From the NCBI RefSeq assembly GCF_016901575.1, contig NZ_JACJKQ010000004.1:105648-169647 (forward strand): a stretch of DNA of 64,000 bases. Reading direction: 5' to 3'. The position numbers and the translations under genes were made by a program. The stretch's first letter is position 1. Each line of letters starts with the position of its first letter. The notes beneath the pieces are model-generated. The model searched no databases. It worked only from the letters and a program-made list of their open reading frames with translations, and was not told where the DNA came from. Positions 36,466 through 44,839 of the stretch are shown piece by piece. Source of the DNA: Enorma phocaeensis (GTDB lineage Bacteria; Actinomycetota; Coriobacteriia; Coriobacteriales; Coriobacteriaceae).

Positions 36466-36596
36466 CCGACACCTCACCCGCCCCGTCAACGACGTCCTCC
36501 TTGCTGCACCTGCCACCGAGCATGGCGGCGTGGCCCCGGCGAGGCCCTCCGTCGCCGCCGACCTCGACGTCGACTCCGACGCCGCCCGGCTTTTAT

Positions 36597-36679
36597 TGCA
36601 ATTTGGACGCTCCAGCAGATCTTCTTATGCACAATGGACGATAACTGCCCCATTTGAAGCGCTTAGCGTCCAAACTGCA
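36597..36679. repeat. Inverted repeat, 15-bp arms with one mismatch
   Basis: TGCAATTTGGACGCT (36597-36611) and AGCGTCCAAACTGCA (36665-36679), 53 bp apart, in the spacer between the divergent UvrA-like and MFS genes. It could be a regulator site controlling either gene, or a small mobile repeat. The rest of the 36466-36846 spacer contains no gene. Confidence 0.55.
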
Positions 36680-36846
36680 TATGAAGCTCCCCTCTGGCGT
36701 CCTATCTGCATCAGAAGTTTACCGCGATGCTGCCGCCGGCGCCTCGCCCCACTAAAGACACGGGCATGCAAAGGTTTAGGCATGGCAACAAACGCGCTGC
36801 TACAATTACGAATGTTTGAACCGATTCGACTCTGGAAAGGCAGCCC

Positions 36847-38097
36847 ATGTCCCAGCCCACGCACGCGACCGCCACCCCCAAGACTTCTCCCGACAAGAGA
36901 GGTGGGCGTCTCACGCCCCACGCGCTCGCCTGCGTAGCCTTGCTCACGCTGCTGGGCTTTTCCCTCGGATGCTCTGAGTTTGTGGTCATCGGCATCGAAA
37001 CCGAGCTGGCCGAGGCGTTCGGCGTGAGCCTCGCCCGCGTCGGCGAGCTCATCAGCTTCTTCTCCATCACCTATGCGGTCTGCACGCCCGTGCTCGCCAT
37101 CACCACCGGGCGCTTCAAACGCTACCAACTGCTCGTCGCCTACGCAGCGGTGTTTATCGCCTCGAACGTCGCCATGGCGTTTGCGCCGACCTTCGAGCTG
37201 CTCCTCGCCTCGCGGGTGTTGCTTGGCGCGGTATCGGGAGCGCTCCTCGCTGTCGGCGTAACGTTCATTCCCGAGCTTGTAGGCGTCGAGAAGACCTCGA
37301 TGATGATTTCTATCGTATACGCGGCCTTTTCCGTTGCCATGGTCATATCGACCTCTGCGGGAAAGATGATTGCCGAGACCATGGACTGGCACCTGGCCAT
37401 GGTCGGCGTGCTCGCAATGGCGGTCATTACGAGCCTGGCGTTGCTGGCGGTGCTTCCGCGCACCGGCAGCACCGACGAGCCCGCCACCATGCGCGAACAG
37501 GCAGTGCTGTTTTTGGAACCGCAGATTCTCACCGGTATGGCGATCTTCATCTTTGGCGTGGGATCGGTCTACGTGTTCTACGGCTATGTGACTCCCTACC
37601 TCGAAACCATCCTGGGGCTTGACGCCCTTGGCGCCAGCACCGTGCTCATGGCGTATGGCGTCGCATGCTTCTTCTCCAACCTGCTTTCCGGCTGGTTCGA
37701 CGCCCGTTTTGGCATGAAGTCCCTCCTGGCAAGCTTTTTGGTGCAGGCGGCGCTTCTGTTTGGATTGTTCGCCCTCGGCTCGACCATGCCCGCAGCCCTC
37801 GTCGTGGTGCTCGCCATCGGACTGTCCATGTATATCGTCTCGGTCCCCTGCATCAGCCTGTTCATGCGCGTCGCCCGCACGCGCCATCCCAAGGCGCTCA
37901 CGCTGGCGAGCTCGCTCGAACCCATGTCGTTCAACACCGGCATCGCCTTTGGCACCGCCGTGGGAGGGGCCGTGGTCTCCGGACCGGGCATGGCCCAGGT
38001 CGGCTTGGTGGGCGGCGCGTTCTCGATTGTCGCCCTTGCTTTGGTCGCGATAACGCTGCTGCTGGACCGCAAGGTCCGGCGCGAATCGATGCAGTAG
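36847..38097 (+). CDS. MFS transporter, DHA1 family
   Basis: A 416-residue, 12-segment transporter with GCSEFVVIGIETELAEAFGVSL in segment 1 (a sugar-efflux or drug-efflux signature; written here in family context), RFKRYQLLVAY as motif A, and ASRVLLGAVSGALLAVG in segment 4. The N-terminal 25 residues are polar. ATG 36847 follows AAAGGCAG. It is monocistronic and divergent from the UvrA-like gene. Confidence 0.88.
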   Translation: MSQPTHATATPKTSPDKRGGRLTPHALACVALLTLLGFSLGCSEFVVIGIETELAEAFGVSLARVGELISFFSITYAVCTPVLAITTGRFKRYQLLVAYAAVFIASNVAMAFAPTFELLLASRVLLGAVSGALLAVGVTFIPELVGVEKTSMMISIVYAAFSVAMVISTSAGKMIAETMDWHLAMVGVLAMAVITSLALLAVLPRTGSTDEPATMREQAVLFLEPQILTGMAIFIFGVGSVYVFYGYVTPYLETILGLDALGASTVLMAYGVACFFSNLLSGWFDARFGMKSLLASFLVQAALLFGLFALGSTMPAALVVVLAIGLSMYIVSVPCISLFMRVARTRHPKALTLASSLEPMSFNTGIAFGTAVGGAVVSGPGMAQVGLVGGAFSIVALALVAITLLLDRKVRRESMQ

Positions 38098-38281
38098 CCG
38101 CCAGCATCGCCCCGACGCCTCCGCATCGCGCCCTGGCGGCCAGCCGTTACAAGTCAGGCAGGCCGCTGCACGCATCGACTTCCGTCACGGCAATGAGCAA
38201 CGCGCCGGACTCTCCCGCCACACGGAAGCGGCAGCCCGCTGTGGGTATCATGAAAGAGACCTACCGCACGAAAGGACCGCC

Positions 38282-39139
38282 ATGCCGCAGCTTCTTGCCG
38301 ATATTCTCGGCTTTTTGCAAATCCCCCTCGTCCAGAGCATCATCTGGTCAGTTATCTTTGCCGCCATCACGCTTGCCCTCGCCAACGTCGCCGCGCATAC
38401 CGCGCAGCGCCTGCTTCATCACGACAGCAATCCGCTGCCCACATCGAGCATCATCGTCAACATCGTGAGGGCAACGGTATACGTCGTGGGCGGCAGCTTT
38501 ATTCTGGGCACCTGCTTTGGCCAAGATGTCAGCGCGTTTATCACCGCCCTCGGCGTCGGAGGCATTGCGGTCTCGCTGGGCTTCCAGGACACCCTTTCCA
38601 ACCTTATCGGAGGTCTACAGGTCACGCTCATGGGTATCGTCAAGCCTGGAGACAACATCGAGGTCGGATCTTCGATGGGCGTGGTCCAAGACGTGACCTG
38701 GAGGCACACCACCATTCGCGACAGCCTTGGGCAGACGGTCATCATTCCAAACTCGGTGATTTCAAAGACGGCGCTCGTCCACCTGCTTCCCGCCAGCCGT
38801 GTCGCCGTACCCTTCGCCGTGTCGCGCCACGTCGACGTCGAGACGCTGATTCCGGCAGGGGGCCACAGCTCCTCGGAGGAGGCGGGCCCCGACCCTGCCG
38901 AAGATGGTCGGCACGGAAAGGTGGCTCGCGACCTCGACCAGCTCTCTGACACCATCATCGATCAGGCGCGGCAGGCCGCTGGCGCCGTATCCCCCATTAC
39001 CGATGGCCCTAAAGTATTCTTCTCTGAAGTGAGCGAACTGGGCATCAAGGGCAAGGTGATCTTCACGATCGAAGACGCCTCGAAAACTTCCGTCGCTGCT
39101 GACGCCGTCGTTCGCGCCATTGCCCGCGAGCTTGGGTAG
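38282..39139 (+). CDS. Small-conductance mechanosensitive channel (MscS family)
   Basis: A 285-residue channel with three N-terminal membrane segments, the pore helix GVGGIAVSLGFQDTLSNLIGG (21 residues in nature; glycine and alanine spaced as in MscS TM3) and the beta domain VKPGDNIEVGSSMGVVQDV, then TVIIPNSVISKT. MscS releases solutes on hypo-osmotic shock. An insertion of acidic residues (SSSEEAGPDPAEDGRH) in the C-terminal domain is unusual. ATG 38282 follows AAAGGACC. Confidence 0.9.
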   Translation: MPQLLADILGFLQIPLVQSIIWSVIFAAITLALANVAAHTAQRLLHHDSNPLPTSSIIVNIVRATVYVVGGSFILGTCFGQDVSAFITALGVGGIAVSLGFQDTLSNLIGGLQVTLMGIVKPGDNIEVGSSMGVVQDVTWRHTTIRDSLGQTVIIPNSVISKTALVHLLPASRVAVPFAVSRHVDVETLIPAGGHSSSEEAGPDPAEDGRHGKVARDLDQLSDTIIDQARQAAGAVSPITDGPKVFFSEVSELGIKGKVIFTIEDASKTSVAADAVVRAIARELG

Positions 39140-39330
39140 CCCAGGCACGCCGCCAAGGCCAACCGCGCCGCTCGTCCGCTCACCGACAACATCCCGCCAT
39201 TGGCGTCGGCCCTTGCCATCCCGTGACGACTGACTATAATCCCGCGCTAACCCACGGCGAGACACCCGTCTCGCCGCGCAGTCGTGGCAGCGCTGCCCTG
39301 TGCCCGCGCCACCCGTCGAGAGGTCGAGTC

Positions 39331-40026
39331 ATGGAAACTATCGTCTTAAGCCTCGGCGTTGCCGTCTGCATCGCGCTTATGGGTGCCTTTATGGTCTACT
39401 CCGGAGACTACCGCCTGCTTCACGGATATCACTATGCCACCACACCCGTGGCAGAACGGCCCGCACTTGCCCGCGAGACAGGAGGCTGCCTGATCGGCAC
39501 GGGCGTCTCGATTGCGCTGATCACCCCGACCATCCTTCCCAGCTGGGCTTCCATCGTGGGAGCCGTCCTGCTTGTGGCGAGCATCGCAGGCATGTTCGTC
39601 GCCGTCATCCGCCACAACGGGGCGCTCATGAGCTTCGCCCCCAACGGAAGCTGGCCACTTATGAACACCAAGCCGCGCATGACCATGCTTGCCTGCGCCG
39701 CCGTCGGCATCGTCCTGTCGCTGCTTGGCATCGTGCCGGGCGTGAATATGATAGCCACCGGCGATGTGAGCTCGCTGCACAGCTACCACTATGCCAACGT
39801 CGCCGCCTCCGACCTTCCGTCGCTCGCACTCGTAGAGGGAGCATGCATGGTCGCTCTAGGTGCCGGCATGTTCGCATGCGCCATCGGCTGCGGCGGCATG
39901 ACCCTTCGCCGCCCCGCCCCTCTTTGGAGCAAGGTGCTTTTGGGCATCGGCGGCACGTTGTTTGGAGCAAGCATCATCGGCGCGCTTGCCGCCATCGTCT
40001 ACTTCAACGGATCGCTTATGGGATAG
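39331..40026 (+). CDS. Membrane protein made of two similar halves (DUF3784-like)
   Basis: A 231-residue protein with six hydrophobic segments arranged as two repeats. Each has a first segment, a loop GDYRLLHGYHYATTP or GDVSSLHSYHYANVA, then a motif of the type RETGGCLIGTGVSIAL or LVEGACMVALGAGMF, and a third segment. The HxYHY and E-G-C residues are kept in both. DUF3784 proteins are single repeats of this plan. Function is unknown. ATG 39331 follows GAGAGG. Confidence 0.7.
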   Translation: METIVLSLGVAVCIALMGAFMVYSGDYRLLHGYHYATTPVAERPALARETGGCLIGTGVSIALITPTILPSWASIVGAVLLVASIAGMFVAVIRHNGALMSFAPNGSWPLMNTKPRMTMLACAAVGIVLSLLGIVPGVNMIATGDVSSLHSYHYANVAASDLPSLALVEGACMVALGAGMFACAIGCGGMTLRRPAPLWSKVLLGIGGTLFGASIIGALAAIVYFNGSLMG

Positions 40027-40088
40027 GGCCCCAAACATCGCAAGCGTACAATCCTGCGCAAGACGCATCGAGAAGACTTCGGGCGTGA

Positions 40089-40187
40089 TTCGGCTTCATG
40101 CGCCAAATCACGAGCAACCTCACGACGTTCTATCGCACATTTCGCGAGTGGACCGGCACCACGCCCCACGAATGGCGCAAGCGGTAG
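40089..40187 (+). pseudogene. AraC-family regulator, C-terminal remnant
   Basis: A 33-codon open stretch reads FGFMRQITSNLTTFYRTF and REWTGTTPHEWRKR, the second helix-turn-helix of an AraC regulator with its natural stop. Upstream, in frame, there is a stop at 40086-40088 and no AraC sequence remains. It is the tail of a deleted gene. Confidence 0.7.
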
Positions 40188-40346
40188 TCGTGGCCGCAGC
40201 GACCCGCCCCTCAGGACATTCGCCCGGCATTCCCATGCATACCCGATTCCTCGACGTCGTCTTCCGATCTAGTTAGGGCCCTCCGTCGAAGCCGGCTGTG
40301 CTGACGTGCCGATCCGTGAAGGGTGGTCCGGCAAGCCCCTCATCAT

Positions 40347-40364
40347 CTATCATAATTATGATAG
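40347..40364 (+). promoter_or_regulatory. 18-bp perfect palindrome, toxin-antitoxin operator
   Basis: CTATCATAATTATGATAG, 30 bp before the antitoxin ATG and overlapping a likely -10 region. Antitoxins of the Phd/YefM family repress their own operon at such sites. Confidence 0.65.
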
Positions 40365-40393
40365 AATTATTTCCATGAGCGAGAGGACTCCCA

Positions 40394-40741
40394 ATGCAAA
40401 AGATTCGACCTGTCTCAGACTTGCGGAATAAGTTTACTGAAGTTTCCTGCGACGTACATAAAAGCGGCGAACCTGTCTTCCTCACCAAAAATGGGGTGGG
40501 AGACATGGTCGTCATGAGCATGGAAGCATTTGCTGCCTTAGAATTTGACAGCTCGGTCTACACCAAGCTGCAAGACGCAGAGCGCGAGGCAGAAACCACC
40601 TCAAAGCGCTATTCACCAGATGAAGTGCTCGCAGCGATACGCTCAACACTTGAATCGAGCGCACTCATACCGCACTCGACCGATGATGCTGACATGACTC
40701 AACGCACGACGGAAGCACAGAGGGCCTCTACTCATGTATAG
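40394..40741 (+). CDS. Type II antitoxin, Phd/YefM family
   Basis: A 115-residue protein. The N-terminal DNA-binding part IRPVSDLRNKFTEVSCDV and KSGEPVFLTKNGVGDMVVMS matches the Phd/YefM fold. The C-terminal disordered tail, which would wrap the toxin, is longer than usual and rich in Ser/Thr/Glu. ATG 40394 follows GAGAGG. Its end overlaps the toxin gene by eight bases. Confidence 0.88.
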   Translation: MQKIRPVSDLRNKFTEVSCDVHKSGEPVFLTKNGVGDMVVMSMEAFAALEFDSSVYTKLQDAEREAETTSKRYSPDEVLAAIRSTLESSALIPHSTDDADMTQRTTEAQRASTHV

Positions 40742-41066
40742 CGTCGAATATCTTCCGCTTGCCCTCAGGGATCTTCAAGAGATCGCCCGCTATATCGCCC
40801 ATGCGCTCAAGAATCCCGCAGCGGCCGAACGCACCGTGGAGAATATCGTACGCGCCGTGGACCAGCTGAGCGACATGCCGTATCGGCGAGCCGTCTACAC
40901 GCCCATTCGACCGCTCAAGCACGAATACCGGACCATGCGCTGCGCAACATATGTTGCATTCTATTGGGTCGAAGAGGATCGCAAGACCGTGGTAGTCGCC
41001 CGCGTTCTCTATGCGAAGGCGAATATCAGCAAGCGGCTTTCCGAAGCCGAGCGCCTGTCATCGTGA
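40734..41066 (+). CDS. Type II toxin, RelE/ParE family
   Basis: A 110-residue toxin: MYSVEYLPLALRDLQEIARY at the start, then LSDMPYRRAVY and EYRTMRCATYVAFYWVEED, with the RelE/ParE core strand pattern and VARVLYAKANISKRL. It overlaps the antitoxin gene by eight bases, so translation is coupled. Whether it cleaves mRNA (RelE) or blocks gyrase (ParE) cannot be told; the VLYAKAN region is nearer to ParE/RelE hybrids. After 41066 the 150-bp spacer to leuB contains nothing further. Confidence 0.88.
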   Translation: MYSVEYLPLALRDLQEIARYIAHALKNPAAAERTVENIVRAVDQLSDMPYRRAVYTPIRPLKHEYRTMRCATYVAFYWVEEDRKTVVVARVLYAKANISKRLSEAERLSS

Positions 41067-41219
41067 TGCCAAACCGCTGGCAACAGCCTCCCGCGCGCCA
41101 TGCCCCATCAAGTTCCGGCGGCGGCGCAGCAGACGGGGGGCACGCCGGCCCCGACATGCCCCCACCCGACACAGAAACGCTTGCGCCGCACCTCATGGGG
41201 CGCCGCGGTCTCGATCCTC

Positions 41220-42329
41220 CTAGATGCGCTTGGCCACCTCGTCGCCCATCGCCTCGGTGCCCAGCGTCTTCTCTGCAGGCGTCGACCCGTCGGCGATGTC
41301 GCGCGTGCGCAGCCCTTCGTCCAAGACCTCCGTCACGGCACGGCGGATATCATCTGCCGCATCCGCCATATCGAAGCTGTAGCGCAGCATCATCTCGACG
41401 GAGAGGATCTGCGCGAGCGGGTTCGCGATGCCCTGGCCGGCGATGTCGGGAGCGCTGCCGTGGCTCGGCTCGTAGAGCGCCACGCCGTCGCCCAGGCTTG
41501 CCGACGCGAGCATGCCCAAAGACCCTGTGATCTGCGCGGCCTCGTCGGAGAGGATGTCGCCAAACATGTTCTCAGTCACCACGACGTCAAAGGTCGCCGG
41601 ACGATTGATGAGCTGCATCGCGGCGTTGTCCACGAGCACGTCCTCGAGCTCCACGTCGGGATACTCCGCGTCGTGGATGCGATGCACGATCTCGCGCCAC
41701 ATGCGGCTCGTCTCGAGCACATTCGCCTTGTCCACGCTCGACACCTTGCTGCGACGCTTGCGAGCGGCGTCGAACGCCTGCCGCGCGATGCGCTCTATCT
41801 CGTACTCGCGGTACTCAAGCGTGTCGTAGGCGCGCTGACCGGGCTTGCCGTCCGCGCCGGCGCCATCCTCGTCGTAGAAACGCTCGCGGCGGCCAAAGTA
41901 CAGGCCACCGGTCAGCTCGCGCACGATCATCATGTCCACGCCGTCGATCACCTCGGGCTTGAGCGTCGAGGCGCCTGCAAGCGCGGCAAAGATCTGCACG
42001 GGCCGAAGGTTGGTGTAGAGCCCAAGCTCCTTGCGGATCTTGAGCAGGCCCTGCTCGGGACGGGGGGCATTGGGATCGGTGGTGTCCCATTTGGGTCCGC
42101 CGACAGACGCGAGCAAAACGGCGTCGGAAGCGCGAGCCGCCTCGAGCGTGCCGTCCGGCAACGGATTGCCGCATGCATCGATCGCCGCACCTCCGATAAG
42201 CTCGTCGGCGCACTCAAAGCCCACGCCGTACTTCTTTCCCACGGCGGCGAGCACCTTCTTGCCCTCGGCAATGATCTCTGGGCCGATGCCGTCACCCGGC
42301 AGGCAGCAAATCTTATAGGTCTTCTTCAC
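41220..42329 (-). CDS. leuB: 3-isopropylmalate dehydrogenase
   Basis: A 369-residue NAD-dependent oxidative decarboxylase that makes 2-oxoisocaproate, the leucine precursor. Motifs: [14 protein letters not shown] at the N terminus, [30 protein letters not shown], and [20 protein letters not shown]. Start was placed at GTG 42329 by length of the family and GGAG seven bases before; ATG 42386 after GGAGG is an alternative that adds 19 residues. It is the last gene of the leuA-leuC-leuD-leuB operon. Confidence 0.95.
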   Translation of the reverse strand: MKKTYKICCLPGDGIGPEIIAEGKKVLAAVGKKYGVGFECADELIGGAAIDACGNPLPDGTLEAARASDAVLLASVGGPKWDTTDPNAPRPEQGLLKIRKELGLYTNLRPVQIFAALAGASTLKPEVIDGVDMMIVRELTGGLYFGRRERFYDEDGAGADGKPGQRAYDTLEYREYEIERIARQAFDAARKRRSKVSSVDKANVLETSRMWREIVHRIHDAEYPDVELEDVLVDNAAMQLINRPATFDVVVTENMFGDILSDEAAQITGSLGMLASASLGDGVALYEPSHGSAPDIAGQGIANPLAQILSVEMMLRYSFDMADAADDIRRAVTEVLDEGLRTRDIADGSTPAEKTLGTEAMGDEVAKRI

Positions 42330-42434
42330 GTTGCAACTCCAATTCTGCGAGCTCGGGCCCGCCGCAAACGGATTGTCCAGCGGCATGCGCGTGCATCCTC
42401 CTTCATGAAATGGATGAAATGAACCCGTCCCCAA

Positions 42435-42932
42435 TCATCCCATGGCGAGCTTGGCGCGGGTGCGCTCGACCAAGCCGCCCGCCTCGATGATCTCGGCGAT
42501 GAACGGCGGGAACGGCTCCGCCGTGAAGGTCGCACCGGTATCCAGGTTGGTGATGGTCCCGGCATCGGTGTCGACCGCGACGCGCGCACCCGCCTCGATG
42601 GCATCGACCGCATCGGGGCACTCCAGGATGGCAAGGCCCACGTTGATGGCATTGCGGTAGAAGATGCGTGCAAAGCTCTTTGCGATGACGCACGACACGC
42701 CCGCTGCCTTGAGTGCCACCGGGGCATGCTCACGGCTCGAGCCGCAGCCAAAGTTCTCCTCCGCGACCACGATATCGCCAGGCTTCACGGTCGTGGCGAA
42801 GGTGGGGTCGATATCCTCCATCGCATGCGCCGCCAGATGCGCATGGTCGGAGCTATTGAGATAGCGAGCGGGAATGATCACGTCGGTGTCGACGTCGCGT
42901 CCATATTTAAAAACGGTGCCTTCGAACTTCAT
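42435..42932 (-). CDS. leuD: 3-isopropylmalate dehydratase small subunit
   Basis: A 165-residue subunit with [16 protein letters not shown] and [20 protein letters not shown], the substrate-binding swivelling domain of isopropylmalate isomerase. It works with leuC, encoded upstream, to convert 2- to 3-isopropylmalate. ATG 42932 follows AAAGGATATC. The spacer to leuC, 278 bases, holds two long stem-loops. Confidence 0.96.
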   Translation of the reverse strand: MKFEGTVFKYGRDVDTDVIIPARYLNSSDHAHLAAHAMEDIDPTFATTVKPGDIVVAEENFGCGSSREHAPVALKAAGVSCVIAKSFARIFYRNAINVGLAILECPDAVDAIEAGARVAVDTDAGTITNLDTGATFTAEPFPPFIAEIIEAGGLVERTRAKLAMG

Positions 42933-42958
42933 GGTAGATATCCTTTCTTGTCACCCGT

Positions 42959-43042
42959 GGTCCTGGGCGCATTCCCACGTGCTCAAACAGTCCTCGGCCT
43001 TCGGCCTGCGGAAACTGCGCGCGAGGGAATGCGCCCAGGACC
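42959..43042. repeat. Leu-operon stem-loop 1
   Basis: 18-bp perfect arms 42959-42976 and 43025-43042 enclose a core AGTCCTCGGCCTTCGGCC and TGCGGAAACT. It is just upstream of leuD in the transcript. Confidence 0.8.
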
Positions 43043-43115
43043 TCGCGCCAAAGAGCCCCCTGCCGCTCAAGGCCCCTCGCTTGATTTAGCCAGGCGAAGT
43101 AGACCTTGTAGCGCC

Positions 43116-43201
43116 GGCCTCGGCGGCATCGTCCGTCGCGAGTTCCGCAGCGAGCGCAGCGAGCGAGGACTGTCCGAGCAGCGGATGATGCCGCCGAGGC
43201 C
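43116..43201. repeat. Leu-operon stem-loop 2
   Basis: 20-bp arms 43116-43135 and 43182-43201 with one mismatch. The core AGTTCCGCAGCGAGCG...CGAGGACT is the reverse-complement type of the core in stem-loop 1. It lies directly after the leuC stop. Confidence 0.8.
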
Positions 43202-43210
43202 CTGGGGAAG

Positions 43211-44476
43211 TTACAGGTCTGACGGAGCGCAGATGTGACCGGCGACGGCGCTAGCCGCGGCGACGGCGGGGCTCGCCAGATAGACCTCAGAGGTCGTGTC
43301 GCCCATGCGGCCTACGAAGTTGCGGTTCGTGGTGGACACGCAGCGCTCGCCCGCCGCGAGGATCCCCATGTATCCGCCCAGGCACGGGCCGCAGGTGGGC
43401 GTGGAGAACACGCAGTTCGCATCCACAAACACCTGTGCCAGGCCCTCGTCCATGCACTGGCGGAACACCGCCTGGGTCGCGGGAATCACGATGCAGCGCA
43501 CATTGGGGTTCACCTTGCGACCACGCAGCACCTCGGCGGCAGCACGCATGTCCTCGATGCGTCCGTTGGTGCACGAACCGATAACTGCCTGGTCGATAGC
43601 GATATGCGTCGACTCGCTCACCGGATGGGTATTGCTGGGAAGATGCGGCCACGAAACGCACGGCTTGATGTCGGCGGCGTCGATCTTGATCACGCGGGCG
43701 TATTCCGCGTCGGGGTCGGCGTGGTACTCGACATAGGGACGCTCGCAACGTCCTTCCAGCCAGGCGCGGGCCATGTCATCGACCTCGATGATGCCGGCCT
43801 TGCCGCCCGCCTCGATCGCCATATTGGAGATGGTCATGCGCCCCTCCATGGAGAGGTTGCGGATGGTGGAGCCGGCAAACTCCATCGCCTGGTAGAGCGC
43901 GCCGTCGACGCCGATCAGACCGATGATGTGCAGGATGATGTCCTTGGCGGAGGCTCCATCGACGAGCTCGCCCTCGATCTCGAAGCGGATGGTGGGAGGA
44001 ACCTTGAACCAGGCACGTCCTGTCGCCAGGCCCACGCCCGCGTCGGTGGAGCCCACGCCGGTGGAGAACGCGCCGAGCGCGCCGTAGGTGCAGGTATGCG
44101 AGTCGGCACCGATCACCAGGTCGCCCGGCACCACGACGCCCTGCTCGGGCAAGAGGGCGTGCTCGATGCCCGCACATCCCTGCTCCCAGTAATGCACGAT
44201 CTTCTGCTCATGGGCAAAGTCACGCATCTTCTTGGTCTGCTCGGCGCTCTTGATGTCCTTGTTGGGCGCATAGTGGTCGGGAACGAGGCATACGCGGCTG
44301 CGGTCGAACACCTCTTTCGCTCCCAGCTCGTGGAAGACGTCGATGGCGATGGGCGCGGTGATGTCGTTGGCGAGCACCAGGTCCAGGTCGCACTCGACGA
44401 GCTGGCCGGGCCGCACCTCCTCGAGGCCGGCGTGCGCCGCCAGGATCTTCTCAGCTACAGTCATGGGACGTGGCAT
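43211..44476 (-). CDS. leuC: 3-isopropylmalate dehydratase large subunit
   Basis: A 421-residue aconitase-family enzyme of the leuC type found in many bacteria and archaea. It has the 4Fe-4S ligands in VIGSCTNGRIEDMR and FSTPTCGPCLGGYMG, plus GDLVIGADSHTCTYGALGAF. ATG 44476 follows AAGGAAC. It pairs with leuD. Reaction: 2-isopropylmalate to 3-isopropylmalate in leucine synthesis. Confidence 0.96.
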   Translation of the reverse strand: MPRPMTVAEKILAAHAGLEEVRPGQLVECDLDLVLANDITAPIAIDVFHELGAKEVFDRSRVCLVPDHYAPNKDIKSAEQTKKMRDFAHEQKIVHYWEQGCAGIEHALLPEQGVVVPGDLVIGADSHTCTYGALGAFSTGVGSTDAGVGLATGRAWFKVPPTIRFEIEGELVDGASAKDIILHIIGLIGVDGALYQAMEFAGSTIRNLSMEGRMTISNMAIEAGGKAGIIEVDDMARAWLEGRCERPYVEYHADPDAEYARVIKIDAADIKPCVSWPHLPSNTHPVSESTHIAIDQAVIGSCTNGRIEDMRAAAEVLRGRKVNPNVRCIVIPATQAVFRQCMDEGLAQVFVDANCVFSTPTCGPCLGGYMGILAAGERCVSTTNRNFVGRMGDTTSEVYLASPAVAAASAVAGHICAPSDL

Positions 44477-44508
44477 GGTCGTAAGTTCCTTTCTGAAATC
44501 CTTCCGTG

Positions 44509-44582
44509 AGTCTCGGGGCATCATCCTTCGCTGGTCCTCGGCATGCTGCCTGCGGAAGCGCTCAGGATGTTGCCCCGAGACT
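44509..44582. repeat. Leu-operon stem-loop 3
   Basis: 19-bp arms 44509-44527 and 44564-44582 with one mismatch. The core TCCTCGGCATGCTGCC and TGCGGAAGC matches stem-loop 1. It lies shortly upstream of leuC in the transcript. Confidence 0.8.
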
Positions 44583-44745
44583 TGTGTAACCCTTTCTTTC
44601 CAGGTACGACGCCCGATCAAAGGGCGAACATGAACGTTTTCGCGAGGCTTCCCCTTATATAGGGCGCCGCGCCGCGGCGCGCTAGATTCAAGCGAGGTTG
44701 CCAAGCACGGAGGCCGAACCATTCGCGTGCAAGCACGGTACCGAG

Positions 44746-44826
44746 GGGCTGCCGGATGTTTCGTCCCGAGCGCTTCCGCAGCGCGCAGCGCGAGGACCCG
44801 CGAAGGATGGAATCATCCAGCAGCCC
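44746..44826. repeat. Leu-operon stem-loop 4 (imperfect)
   Basis: Arms of about 22 bases (44746-44767 with 44805-44826) pair with several mismatches. The core TCCGCAGCGCGCAGCGCG followed by AGGAC (44775-44797) matches stem-loop 2. It follows the leuA stop closely. Between 44583 and 44745 I see no other feature. Confidence 0.6.
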
Positions 44827-44839
44827 GGCCAGGTCCGAC

